Below the pieces are notes generated by a model that saw nothing but the letters and a program-made list of their open reading frames with translations, made no database searches and was not told the origin of the DNA. Shown piece by piece: positions 1-8,310 of a stretch of 64,000 nucleotides of DNA; positions within the stretch are counted from its first letter, which is position 1; every line of letters starts with the position of its first letter. This DNA comes from Bacteroidales bacterium UBA3843 (GTDB lineage: Bacteria; Bacteroidota; Bacteroidia; Bacteroidales; Paludibacteraceae), in contig DGHR01000007.1 in assembly GCA_002392745.1 (NCBI GenBank), positions 108,512-172,511 on the forward strand. The letters are read 5' to 3'. A program made the position numbers and the translations under genes.

Positions 1-38
1 GTTGGCACGCGAGTTAGTATAGCCTCTCATATTACGGG

Positions 39-64
39 CAAAAACGTCCTTTGGGGCGTTTTTG
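39..64. terminator. Bidirectional intrinsic terminator
   Basis: CAAAAACG (39-46) pairs with CGTTTTTG (57-64); the CC/GG flanking the loop extend the stem. The T-rich arm suits termination of whatever gene enters from the left edge. Nothing else can be assigned in bases 1-85. Confidence 0.7.
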
Positions 65-85
65 TTTGTTTTCTATGAAAAATTA

Positions 86-117
86 TTTGCGTATCTCAAA
101 AAAATGTTGTACCTTTG
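86..117 (+). promoter_or_regulatory. Bacteroidetes-type promoter
   Basis: TTTG at 86-89 is followed after 20 nt by TAccTTTG at 110-117, the -33/-7 pair known for Bacteroidetes sigma-ABfr. The -33 box sits in the longer string TTTGCGTATcTCA, which recurs at other promoters of this window. It would serve the small membrane protein, topoisomerase and maf genes. Confidence 0.8.
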
Positions 118-146
118 CACTCGCAAATTATTTAATACGTTAGTAT

Positions 147-314
147 ATGAAAGGTTTTCTTAAGTATTTGGGAGTTATTCTCCTTTTGCTCGGAGTTGTA
201 TGTCTTGTAGTGTATAAATACGCACTGCCCGAAAACGCACTCCTCGTCTCCGGACTTGCACTCGAGGTTATCGGTATTCTGGCATACATCCTTATCAATA
301 AAAAACTCAACTGA
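147..314 (+). CDS. Small membrane protein, two predicted TM segments
   Basis: A 55-residue ORF begins 30 nt after the -7 box and stops 3 nt before the topoisomerase start. Residues 8-24 (GVILLLLGVVCLVVYKY) and about 32-50 are hydrophobic, joined by a short turn with PEN, and the C terminus is basic (NKKLN). This is a two-helix hairpin topology. I do not recognise a family with a known function; similar short inner-membrane proteins are common in Bacteroidales. The position, first in a tight operon with parC and maf, and the well-placed promoter support that it is expressed. Lack of a domain makes function open. Confidence 0.7.
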   Translation: MKGFLKYLGVILLLLGVVCLVVYKYALPENALLVSGLALEVIGILAYILINKKLN

Positions 315-317
315 TAA

Positions 318-3062
318 ATGGCAGCCGACCCCGAAGAAAACGAGTTGGAACAATCTGCCGAAGCGCACTCCTCCTACAAACCGCAGGGGGCGTTTAATGA
401 TGCGATCAAGTATCACCTGACCGGCATGTACCAGGACTGGTTCTTGGACTATGCTTCGTATGTGATACTCGAGCGTGCCGTGCCGGCTATCGAGGATGGA
501 CTCAAACCCGTCCAGCGCCGCATACTGCATGCCATGAAATGCGTCGATGACGGCAAGATGAACAAGGTGGCCAACATCGTCGGGCAGACGATGCAGTACC
601 ACCCGCACGGCGATGCTTCTATCGGGGATGCACTGGTCCAGTTGGGTCAGAAGGACTTGCTCATTGATTGCCAGGGTAACTGGGGAAATATCCTCACCGG
701 AGACGGAGCTGCAGCCCCTCGTTATATTGAGGCTCGGCTTAGCAAGTTCGCACTCGACACCGTCTTCAATCCCAAGACCACCCATTGGATGCTCAGCTAC
801 GACGGCCGTAAGAAGGAACCTATCCATCTGCCCGTCAAGTTCCCGCTACTCCTCGCACAGGGAGTCGAGGGTATCGCCGTCGGACTCAATTCCAAAATAC
901 TGCCGCATAACTTCAACGAGTTGTGCGACGCTTCGCTTGCATATCTGCGCAATCAAGACTTCCAACTCTTCCCGGATTTTCCTACCGGAGGCGTTATCGA
1001 TGTCACCAGGTACAATGACGGTGAGCGGGGAGGCGCAGTCAAGATACGCGCACGCATCCAAAAAGCGGATGACAACAAAACGCTGGTCATCACCGAGATA
1101 CCTTTTGGAACTACTACTTCGAAAATCATCGAGACAATCCTCAAAGCCAATCAGAAAGGCAAGATCAAGATTAAGAAAATCGATGATTTTACAGCCGATA
1201 CGGCGCGTATCGTCGTACAACTCGCACCCGGCTCGTCGTCCGACAAGGCCATCGATGCACTCTATGCCTTCACCGACTGCGAGGTCAATATCAGTCCCAA
1301 CTGCTGCGTTGTAGAGAACAAGAAACCGATTTTCACTTCCGTCAGCAATCTGCTGAAACTCTCTACCGACAACACCAAATCTCTTCTCAAATGGGAGCTT
1401 GAAATAGAAAAAGGCGAATTGGAGGAGAAGTATTTCTACACCTCGCTCGAGAAAATCTTCATCGAGAACCGTATCTATAAGCAAGAGGGATACGAGACTG
1501 CTCCCAATAAGGAGAAGTTGATTCAGTTCGTTGACGGGGCTCTTGCTCCTTTCAAACCCCAACTCATTCGCGAGGTCCGCACCGAGGATATTGAGCGGCT
1601 GTTTGATATCCGCATGATTCGCATTACCAAGTTCGACTCCAAAAAGGCGGACGAGCTGATGAAGGATCTCGAAAAGAAAATCAAGGCCTGCGTCAAGAAC
1701 CTCAACCACCTGACCGAATACACCATCGACTGGTTCGAAATGCTCAAACAGAAATATGGCGCGCTCTACCCGCGTCGGACCGAGGTGCGTAATTTCGGGG
1801 CGATTAACGTCAAAGCCGTCGTGGAGAACAACGAGAAACTCTATATCAATCGCGAGGAAGGATTCATCGGTACCGGACTCAAAAAGGACGAATTCCTCTT
1901 CAATTGCTCCGATATCGACGACATCATCGTCTTCCACAAGGACGGTAAATACAAGGTCATGAAGGTGGCTGACAAACTCTTTGTCGGTACCGATATACTA
2001 CATATCGCCGTCTTCCAGCGCGGCGACGACCGGACGGTTTACAATGTGGTCTATCGTGACGGCAAGAAGGGGGCGTATTACATGAAGCGATTCAATATTA
2101 CCGGTGTGGCACGCGACAAGGAATATGACCTCACGCAGGGTAAACCCGGCTCTAAAATCGCCTATTTCACAGTCAACCCCAACGGTGAGGCAGAGATAAT
2201 TAGAGTGGCTCTCAAACCCGCTTTGCACCTCAAGAAACTCGAGGTCTGCAAAGACCTCTCCGAACTCGCCGTCAAGTCGCGTACTGTCAGAGGAAATCTC
2301 CTTACCAAATACGAGGTCAAATCTATCACGCTCAAACAGAAAGGACACTCCACACTCGGCGGACGAAAAGTCTGGTTCGACCCTGACGTACTACGGGTCA
2401 ACTACGACGAGCACGGTATCTATCTTGGGGAGTTCCTTGATACGGACCGTATTCTGGTACTTACTACGGACGGTACGTATTATACCACCTCCTTTGACCT
2501 TACGGCACATTTCGACGATAATATCTTGCGCATCGAAAAACTCGATCCGGAGAAGGTATGGTCGCTCATCCAATGGAACGGTGAACTGAAATACTACTAC
2601 GGCAAGCGATTCCGGCTGGACGACGCCCAGGCCAAAGTACAGTCCTTCCTGGGAGAGGATAAAGACTCGCGCATCGCTGCGCTCTCGGATCGTCAGGAGG
2701 CGCTCTTCCGCATCACCTTCGCCGATGCCAACAAGGAACCGATGGATATTCTCATGGAGGAGTTTATCGACGAGAAATCCGCCAGAGCCAAAGGCAAGCG
2801 CATCACAACCCTCGAAGTGGTGTCTGTAGAAGACATCACGCCTGCACCTGTTGAGCCTGACGAACCGGATGAAGCTGACGAACCGGACGATAGCGAAACT
2901 CCGGAAGAACAGGATACACAGGAAACACAGGAAACACAGGAGGCTTCCTCCTCGCCAGACCAGACGGTTAATGACCAGACGGAAAATGCTCAAACGGTTG
3001 ATGTCTTGGGGGTGCCGATGACCATTGAGAAACCTACCGACACACAATTGGATTTGTTCTGA
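318..3062 (+). CDS. parC: DNA topoisomerase IV subunit A (ParC/GyrA family)
   Basis: Breakage-reunion subunit of a type IIA topoisomerase, which with ParE unlinks and relaxes chromosomes. Visible landmarks are the quinolone-region motif HPHGD (95-99), the active-site tyrosine Y136 in AAAPRYIEAR, and GVEGIAVGLNSKILPHN further on. A beta-pinwheel-like C-terminal region follows from about residue 510. The last 90 residues are an acidic, low-complexity tail (EPDEPDEADEPDD, then ETQETQE), typical of the second GyrA-like protein of Bacteroidetes and unlike housekeeping GyrA. At 914 residues it is a little longer than usual because of this tail. ATG at 318 follows the upstream stop closely, and the TGA overlaps the maf ATG (TGATG), so the genes are probably translationally coupled. 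GyrA itself cannot be fully excluded. Confidence 0.9.
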   Translation: MAADPEENELEQSAEAHSSYKPQGAFNDAIKYHLTGMYQDWFLDYASYVILERAVPAIEDGLKPVQRRILHAMKCVDDGKMNKVANIVGQTMQYHPHGDASIGDALVQLGQKDLLIDCQGNWGNILTGDGAAAPRYIEARLSKFALDTVFNPKTTHWMLSYDGRKKEPIHLPVKFPLLLAQGVEGIAVGLNSKILPHNFNELCDASLAYLRNQDFQLFPDFPTGGVIDVTRYNDGERGGAVKIRARIQKADDNKTLVITEIPFGTTTSKIIETILKANQKGKIKIKKIDDFTADTARIVVQLAPGSSSDKAIDALYAFTDCEVNISPNCCVVENKKPIFTSVSNLLKLSTDNTKSLLKWELEIEKGELEEKYFYTSLEKIFIENRIYKQEGYETAPNKEKLIQFVDGALAPFKPQLIREVRTEDIERLFDIRMIRITKFDSKKADELMKDLEKKIKACVKNLNHLTEYTIDWFEMLKQKYGALYPRRTEVRNFGAINVKAVVENNEKLYINREEGFIGTGLKKDEFLFNCSDIDDIIVFHKDGKYKVMKVADKLFVGTDILHIAVFQRGDDRTVYNVVYRDGKKGAYYMKRFNITGVARDKEYDLTQGKPGSKIAYFTVNPNGEAEIIRVALKPALHLKKLEVCKDLSELAVKSRTVRGNLLTKYEVKSITLKQKGHSTLGGRKVWFDPDVLRVNYDEHGIYLGEFLDTDRILVLTTDGTYYTTSFDLTAHFDDNILRIEKLDPEKVWSLIQWNGELKYYYGKRFRLDDAQAKVQSFLGEDKDSRIAALSDRQEALFRITFADANKEPMDILMEEFIDEKSARAKGKRITTLEVVSVEDITPAPVEPDEPDEADEPDDSETPEEQDTQETQETQEASSSPDQTVNDQTENAQTVDVLGVPMTIEKPTDTQLDLF

Positions 3063-3751
3063 TGGCTAACTCTCAACCCAACACCAATCTTCCTCCCTCC
3101 CTTGACGGGGGGAAGGGCTCTGCTCAATCGGACTGCCGGTGGCCGTTTGTAGAACTCCCCGGAGAGAGGTTAATTATATTAGGTTCTCAAAGTCCGCGCC
3201 GGCGCGAATTGTTGGCGGCATTGCACATCCCTTTCACGGCGGTCTCCATCGAGGCGGACGAGTCTTTTCCTGACGACCTGAAAGAGGCGGATATACCTAT
3301 CTATATATCGCGTGCGAAGGCGCGCGCGTATGAGGAACGCTTGCGCGATAAGCAACTCCTCATTACATCGGACACTATTGTCTGGTGCGACAAGCATATG
3401 CTCGGCAAACCGCACGACGAAGACGAGGCACGCCGCATGCTCCGTCTCCTCAGCGGAAAGACACACAGGGTCTACACTGCGGTCACTTTTGCGGAGAGAA
3501 TGCCGGACAGTCAAGCCCTCGCGCTCGAAACGGTGGTGGACAGCACCGATGTCACCTTCCGCGAACTGACGGAGACCGAGATCGAGTATTATATCTCCAC
3601 CTGCCGTCCCTTCGACAAGGCCGGTGCATATGGTATTCAGGAATGGATTGGCTATGTGGCCTGCACAGGCATTAACGGCTCTTATTTCAACGTCATGGGC
3701 TTTCCCGTGCATATGGTCTATGACCAACTAAAAAAGCGAGGTTTCTTCTGA
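3062..3751 (+). CDS. maf: Maf-family nucleoside triphosphate pyrophosphatase
   Basis: Maf proteins hydrolyse dTTP, UTP or modified nucleotides to monophosphates and pyrophosphate. The signature GSQSPRRREL lies at residues 41-50, followed by EADES, TSDTIVW, GKPHDEDEA and FDKAGAYGIQ, all in family order. The family is usually near 190 residues; here about 35 extra N-terminal residues precede the signature. They are encoded partly by a C/G-rich palindrome-like stretch (CCTCCCTTGACGGGGGG) of the same kind as dispersed elements elsewhere in the window, so the extension looks repeat-derived. No better Met lies just before the signature. The start overlaps the parC stop by one base, and the 3' end overlaps a terminator. 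Confidence 0.9.
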   Translation: MANSQPNTNLPPSLDGGKGSAQSDCRWPFVELPGERLIILGSQSPRRRELLAALHIPFTAVSIEADESFPDDLKEADIPIYISRAKARAYEERLRDKQLLITSDTIVWCDKHMLGKPHDEDEARRMLRLLSGKTHRVYTAVTFAERMPDSQALALETVVDSTDVTFRELTETEIEYYISTCRPFDKAGAYGIQEWIGYVACTGINGSYFNVMGFPVHMVYDQLKKRGFF

Positions 3752-3764
3752 CCCTCGCTTTTTT
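3731..3764. terminator. Bidirectional terminator between maf and ubiA-like gene
   Basis: AAAAAGCGAGG (3731-3741) pairs with CCTCGCTTTTTT (3753-3764). A and T tracts on both sides make it work for both convergent genes. It overlaps the last codons of maf. Confidence 0.9.
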
Positions 3765-3796
3765 CTTTCTCTATCTTCTCTTCCGCTCTCGCTTGC

Positions 3797-4756
3797 TTAC
3801 AACCCTCTTGCGATAACAATGCTGTAGAGCATGCCTATGAACATGGTGAATTTCACTACCTGCTGGCATGTCTTGTAGTCGCTTGGAATCTTCGCAGCCC
3901 ATAGCAGCCACAGTGTGCAAAGCATCGGTGTGACGATGCCAAGCGCGATATACCGTGTACTCAGGCTGTTCCAGCCGGTCGGGAAGGGCAGTGCGTGCCA
4001 CCATAGATGGCCGATGACGGCAAGAGTCAGCACTATCAGCCCCGTCACAAACACCTTGGTCCATGTCTCGCCCCACACAACAGGCATCGAGTGGCATTCC
4101 AGTTCGCGGTCGCCCATCTGGTCCTGCATGTCCTTAATGATCTCGCGAATCCATGTCAGCAGGAATGCAAACAGCGCAAAACCGCCTAACCATGCGTATA
4201 GGTCATGCACCAGGGTGGTGTAGGGCAGGATAGTGCCATACCTTAGTTGCAGGATAGCCACATTGCTCATCGCTACAATCATGGGAGTCATGGCTGCCAG
4301 TAGCGCAATGGTCAGATTGCCTATCATGAACAGGCGTTTGTAACTGCTCGAATAGAACCATAACAGACCCGGTATGATGACAAAAATGATACCTATCGTC
4401 ATGCTCTTCATCACCCACGCTGCCGCTATTCCGCACAGCATACCTGTGCCGCTCAGCACAATGCTCAGGCGCATCGCGGCCGGCTTGCTCACACTGCGGC
4501 TGACAATCACCCGGTCGGGACGGTTGATACGGTCTATCTTGATGTCAAAATAGTCATTCACAACATATCCGCCTGCGGCAATTAGCACGGTGGCACCGCC
4601 CACCAACAGCAACAGCCACCATTCCAACTGTTCGCCAAAAGCGGCACGGTCCAGTATCGGCACCGCCACCCATTTCTCCATCAGCCATATCAGCGCACCG
4701 AGAAACAGCAGGTTTCCCCATCGCACCAGACGCATTATGTCCTTGAAAAGTTCCAA
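3797..4756 (-). CDS. UbiA-family prenyltransferase (GGGP-transferase-like)
   Basis: An integral membrane prenyltransferase of 319 residues. The first Mg-diphosphate motif is NDYFDIKIDRINRPDR, residues 67-82; the second region is REIIKDMQDQMGDRE near residue 205-218. About eight or nine hydrophobic helices are visible. Bacteroidetes members of this branch are usually annotated as geranylgeranylglycerol-phosphate geranylgeranyltransferase, though the in vivo substrate is uncertain; menaquinone-type MenA is the alternative but its usual context is absent. It is last in a minus-strand series pta-S23-ackA-amylase-ubiA, with a repeat-filled gap of about 78 nt upstream. Convergent to maf. Confidence 0.8.
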   Translation of the reverse strand: MELFKDIMRLVRWGNLLFLGALIWLMEKWVAVPILDRAAFGEQLEWWLLLLVGGATVLIAAGGYVVNDYFDIKIDRINRPDRVIVSRSVSKPAAMRLSIVLSGTGMLCGIAAAWVMKSMTIGIIFVIIPGLLWFYSSSYKRLFMIGNLTIALLAAMTPMIVAMSNVAILQLRYGTILPYTTLVHDLYAWLGGFALFAFLLTWIREIIKDMQDQMGDRELECHSMPVVWGETWTKVFVTGLIVLTLAVIGHLWWHALPFPTGWNSLSTRYIALGIVTPMLCTLWLLWAAKIPSDYKTCQQVVKFTMFIGMLYSIVIARGL

Positions 4757-4808
4757 AATATCTAAATGCTTAAATGATTCAATAAATGTCCAAATAGTAA
4801 ATGACCAT
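4757..4808. repeat. Degenerate 7-nt repeat (AAATGNN family)
   Basis: Units such as TAAATGC, TAAATGA, TAAATGT and CAAATAG recur every 7 nt or so between the UbiA and amylase genes. See also 6505-6565, where the same words return. Confidence 0.6.
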
Positions 4809-4834
4809 ATGGTATATTATTGAAAATCAGGTCT

Positions 4835-6478
4835 TTATTTGATTTTTAATATCACTCCTTTCCACGCCGGCAGGGTCACCTCAATCGGCTCGTTCGCAAC
4901 AAAACTGATTTCCTGTTTCCCGCCGCGCAGCAGGTCGGTGGCGGTGGCACGTTGCTTTTCCTCCATCTCCAGATAGACAAACGCATCGTTAGGGATGCGT
5001 ACATGCATCTGTTGCGCGCGGTCGTGGAAATTCACAACGATCAGCAGGGTCTCCGTGCCGATATGGCGGATATAGGCAAACTGCTCGTGCTTGTTGAAAC
5101 CTTCGCCTTGGGCGTATGTGATGTCATACATGGCTCCTTTCTGGATAGCGCGGTTCTGGCGGGTCAGGTTCAGCAACTGCCGGTAGAAGCCGCGCAGTTC
5201 TTTCTGCTCGGGACTCAGTTTGCCGCCGTCGTACTTGCCTTTGTTCGCCCATGCCTGAATGCTCTTCACACCCCAGTAATCAAATATCGTGGTGCGCCCG
5301 TCAATACCGCTGAAACCTTCCATGTCCATGCCGCGTTCGCCCAGTTCCTGACCCATATATACCATCACGGCGCTCTGGTTCAGCGTGGCAGCCACTATCA
5401 TTGCCGGCTCCGCACAGGCTCCGTCGCCGCAGAAAAAGCCGCTGGCGATACGTTGCTCGTCGTGGTTTTCCAGGAAGTAAAGCATATGTTTCAGCCGCTC
5501 GTCACCGTGCTGCATCCATTGATGTGTGATGCCCTCGGCAGGCCAGTTCTTGCTCGTCACGCCGCGCAGATAGTCATACATGCCTACTTTGTCGTACAGG
5601 TAGTTGAAACCTGCTTGCAGATAGGCATCGTATTGCCCGGGGTCGTAGCATTCGCCTATCACGAGGAACTTCGGATATTTCTTCCTCAGTTTGGCTATCG
5701 CCCATGCGAAGAACTCCACAGGGACCATTTCGGCCATGTCCACGCGAACGCCGTCAATCTTCTTCCCGGCCCAGTAGAGCAGGATGTCCAGCATCTTCTG
5801 CCATGTCGAGGGGATGGGGTCGAACTGTTTCTCGCGGCCGCCTTGGTAAAACACGCCGTAGTTCAGTTTGACGGTCTCATACCAGTCGTTCTCGCTCGGA
5901 TGGCTTGTCCAGCAGTCGTTTCCAGTCACCTTGGCCGGCATCTCATCGTAGCCCTGCAGGTCTTTGTCCATCGTGAAACGCTCGCCCGGCAGGTAATAGA
6001 AGTTGTTCAGCGGCGAGAAGGCCCATTCCGGATGATCGCCTTCGCCCAGGTCCTGTACGCCGGCCGGCTTGCATTCGCTCTTGTATTCGCGTGCCACGTG
6101 GTTCGGTACAAAATCCATCAGCACACCTAAACCCGCTGCGTGGGTACGCTCTATCAGTGCTTCCCATTCCGCCATCCGCTTCTTCTCGTTCTTCGCCAGG
6201 TCCGGATTGACGTCATAATAATCCGTTATGGCATAGGGCGAGCCGGCCTTGCCTTTGGTGATGGCCGGGTTGTTGTGCTCGGCGGTAGCGTGGCGGATGA
6301 TGCCTGTGTACCATACATGAGTCACACCTAAATCCGCAATGGACTTGAGCGCTTTCTCATTGATGTCGGCCATCTTGCCGCAGCCGTTCTCTTCCTTACT
6401 GCCGTTGTGCTTGCGCGTCTCGTTGTAGTTGGAGAACAACCGCGGAATGACCTGATAAATGATGGGTTTATTTATCAT
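4835..6478 (-). CDS. GH13 alpha-amylase-family glycosidase
   Basis: Acts on alpha-1,4-glucans by the retaining GH13 mechanism. Conserved regions are visible in order: DFVPNH (122-127), GVRVDMAE with nucleophile D247, IGECYD with acid/base E276, and ENHDEQR with D340. There is no signal peptide, so the enzyme is probably cytoplasmic and works on imported maltodextrins or glycogen; the 870-residue MalQ at 54.1 kb fits the same pathway. The C-terminal 100 residues look like the usual beta-sandwich domain C. The exact specificity (amylase, maltogenic, neopullulanase-like) cannot be read from the sequence. It lies downstream of ackA, separated by an 87-nt spacer largely made of 7-nt repeats. Confidence 0.85.
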   Translation of the reverse strand: MINKPIIYQVIPRLFSNYNETRKHNGSKEENGCGKMADINEKALKSIADLGVTHVWYTGIIRHATAEHNNPAITKGKAGSPYAITDYYDVNPDLAKNEKKRMAEWEALIERTHAAGLGVLMDFVPNHVAREYKSECKPAGVQDLGEGDHPEWAFSPLNNFYYLPGERFTMDKDLQGYDEMPAKVTGNDCWTSHPSENDWYETVKLNYGVFYQGGREKQFDPIPSTWQKMLDILLYWAGKKIDGVRVDMAEMVPVEFFAWAIAKLRKKYPKFLVIGECYDPGQYDAYLQAGFNYLYDKVGMYDYLRGVTSKNWPAEGITHQWMQHGDERLKHMLYFLENHDEQRIASGFFCGDGACAEPAMIVAATLNQSAVMVYMGQELGERGMDMEGFSGIDGRTTIFDYWGVKSIQAWANKGKYDGGKLSPEQKELRGFYRQLLNLTRQNRAIQKGAMYDITYAQGEGFNKHEQFAYIRHIGTETLLIVVNFHDRAQQMHVRIPNDAFVYLEMEEKQRATATDLLRGGKQEISFVANEPIEVTLPAWKGVILKIK

Positions 6479-6504
6479 AATGTCTATGTGCGTCTTTCTC
6501 TGGT

Positions 6505-6565
6505 AAATGTCTCAATTACCAAATGTCTCAATAAATGTCCAAATGGTAAATGACAAAATGGTAAA
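6505..6565. repeat. Degenerate 7-nt repeat (AAATGTC/AAATGGT)
   Basis: AAATGTCTCAATTACC, AAATGTCTCAAT, AAATGTCC, AAATGGT and AAATGACA follow each other between the amylase start and the ackA stop. The array ends exactly at the ackA stop codon. Confidence 0.65.
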
Positions 6566-7756
6566 TCAAATCAGTGCCAAAGTGTCACTTGCAATCATCA
6601 GTTCTTCGTCCGTCGGTATCAGGCAAACCGTCACTTTCGAACCCTTCTTGCTGATGATGCGTTCTTCGCCGCGTACGTTGTTGGCCTCTTCGTCCAACTC
6701 AATACCCAGATAACTCAGGCCTTTCATTACCTCAGCGCGGATATACGGGTCGTTCTCGCCGATACCTGCGGTGAATACCAGAATGTCCAGACCGTTCATC
6801 GCTGCGGCATAAGCGCCGATATATTTCTTCAGACGGTAGATGAACATCTTGCGTGCCAAATCTGCACGTTTGTTGCCCTCGTTGATGGCGGCCTCGATGT
6901 CGCGGCAGTCGCTCGATACACCGCTCACGCCCAGCAGACCCGATTTTTTGTTCACCAGGTTGTTGAACTCGGCTGTGCTCAGGTGCTCTTTGTCCATGAT
7001 GAATGTGGCGGCGCCCAGGTCCAGGTCTCCTGCGCGGGTGCCCATCACGAGACCCTCTACCGGTGTCAGACCCATACTCGTATCAACGCTCTTGCCGTCC
7101 ATTACAGCTGTGCAGCTGCCGCCGCCGCCGATGTGGGCGGTTACGATTTTCTTGCCCTTCGGGTCAACGCCTAAGAACTCGCATACGCGGGCACTCACAT
7201 AGCGGTGACTGGTGCCGTGGAAGCCGTAACGGCGGATGGCGTATTTCTCATATAGTTCGTACGGCAGCGCGTACATGTATGCGTAGTCCGGCATTGTCTG
7301 GTGGAATGCGGTGTCGAAGACTGCCACTTGCGGTACGCCCGGCAGAATCTTCTCGATGGCATCGATGCCCTTCAGGTTGGCGGGGTTGTGCAGCGGAGCC
7401 AGGTCGATGCACTCCACAATCTGTGCCTTCACTTCCGGAGTAATCAGCACCGACTTGTTGAATTTCTCGCCGCCGTGTACCACGCGGTGGCCTACCGCCT
7501 GAATCTCCTTCAGGTCTTTGATGCAGCCTACCTTCGGGTCTACCAGTTTCTCCAGAATCAGTTCGATACCTACGGTGTGTTCCGGCATCGGCTTCTCGAA
7601 TTTCACTTTCTCGCCGTTCGGCAGTTTGACCAGCAGGAACGAATCCGGCAGACCGATTTTCTCGATTCCGCCTTGGGCCATCACCTGCTTGCTCTCCATC
7701 TCAAAGAGCTTGTATTTGATACTACTGCTTCCGCAGTTCAATACTAATATCTTCAT
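6566..7756 (-). CDS. ackA: Acetate kinase
   Basis: Converts acetyl phosphate and ADP to acetate and ATP, the energy-yielding step of acetate fermentation. The protein starts MKILVLNCGSSSIKYKLFE, the usual N terminus of the ASKHA acetate kinase fold; GFHGTSHRYV, AHIGGGGS, GTRAGDLDLGA and FTAGIGEND follow in the expected order. With the ATG at 7756 it has 396 residues, the normal length. An upstream in-frame TTG lies inside the repeat array and is not a credible start. Its partner pta is encoded upstream on the same strand, but an S23-type gene flanked by repeat arrays stands between them. The carboxyl end DELMIASDTLALI is intact. Confidence 0.96.
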   Translation of the reverse strand: MKILVLNCGSSSIKYKLFEMESKQVMAQGGIEKIGLPDSFLLVKLPNGEKVKFEKPMPEHTVGIELILEKLVDPKVGCIKDLKEIQAVGHRVVHGGEKFNKSVLITPEVKAQIVECIDLAPLHNPANLKGIDAIEKILPGVPQVAVFDTAFHQTMPDYAYMYALPYELYEKYAIRRYGFHGTSHRYVSARVCEFLGVDPKGKKIVTAHIGGGGSCTAVMDGKSVDTSMGLTPVEGLVMGTRAGDLDLGAATFIMDKEHLSTAEFNNLVNKKSGLLGVSGVSSDCRDIEAAINEGNKRADLARKMFIYRLKKYIGAYAAAMNGLDILVFTAGIGENDPYIRAEVMKGLSYLGIELDEEANNVRGEERIISKKGSKVTVCLIPTDEELMIASDTLALI

Positions 7757-7775
7757 AATAGTAAAATGTTTAAAA

Positions 7776-7868
7776 ATTCTCAATTCTCAATTGATTTGAA
7801 TTCTCAATTCTCAATTCTCAATTCTCAATTGACTGAATTCTCAATTCTCAATTCTCAATTCTCAATTC
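7776..7868. repeat. AATTCTC heptamer array, ackA side
   Basis: More than ten near-perfect AATTCTC units, broken by TTGACTG, fill the gap between ackA and the S23-type gene. The array runs into the 3' end of that gene and supplies its stop codon at 7855-7857. A sister array lies at 8221-8310. Confidence 0.9.
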
Positions 7869-8220
7869 TCCTCTTGCTGGTTTTTATTATTGATGTAAGT
7901 AGTTTTATAAGTTCGTCGCAATCATTATAGATAGACGTATAACTTTGTTCATCTATAAAACTTCCTTCTTTCAATAATTCTAACCAATATGCAGTTTCGT
8001 CAGCTTCTTTTAATGCGATGTTTAATTTGTTGACAAAATCAGGGAGACTTTGAGCATTGCGAGACTCACGGCAATTTGCTCCTACAGATGTTCCGGAGCG
8101 AAGGATTTGTTTGGAGAGAACGTATTCGTTTTTGTCAACAAGATATTTGTACAGATTAATTACACGTAGTGCAAATAACTTTGATTTAGTTGCAATGACA
8201 TTTTCTTCTCCCTTTGCCAT
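7855..8220 (-). CDS. Four-helix-bundle protein, S23/IVP family
   Basis: A 121-residue protein of the S23 (23S rRNA intervening-sequence protein) family: the block QILRSGTSVGANCRESRNAQ and the later EADETAYWLELL are the family hallmarks. Members form pentameric four-helix bundles; relatives occur in 23S rRNA insertions and as accessory proteins of diversity-generating retroelements, but most stand alone with unknown function. The ATG at 8220 (MAKGEEN) is chosen because the in-frame TTG upstream falls in repeats. The gene sits between pta and ackA, which normally adjoin, and AATTCTC arrays lie on both sides; its last codons (RIEN-stop) are written by the array itself. It looks like an inserted passenger. 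Confidence 0.88.
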   Translation of the reverse strand: MAKGEENVIATKSKLFALRVINLYKYLVDKNEYVLSKQILRSGTSVGANCRESRNAQSLPDFVNKLNIALKEADETAYWLELLKEGSFIDEQSYTSIYNDCDELIKLLTSIIKTSKRRIEN

Positions 8221-8310
8221 AATTCTCAATTCTCAATTGACTGAATTCTCAATTCTCAATTCTCAATTCTCAATTGACTGAATTCTCAATTCTCAATTCT
8301 CAATTCTCAA
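8221..8310. repeat. AATTCTC heptamer array, pta side
   Basis: Second AATTCTC array, with the same higher-order interruption by TTGACTG as the array on the other side of the S23-type gene. It ends immediately before the pta stop codon. Confidence 0.9.

Noticed and set aside
7757..7783. Longer AckA start at a TTG
   Set aside because: The TTG lies in the heptamer array and adds nine residues not seen in the family.
7776..8310. CRISPR array
   Set aside because: Units are 7 nt without unique spacers, and no cas genes are present.
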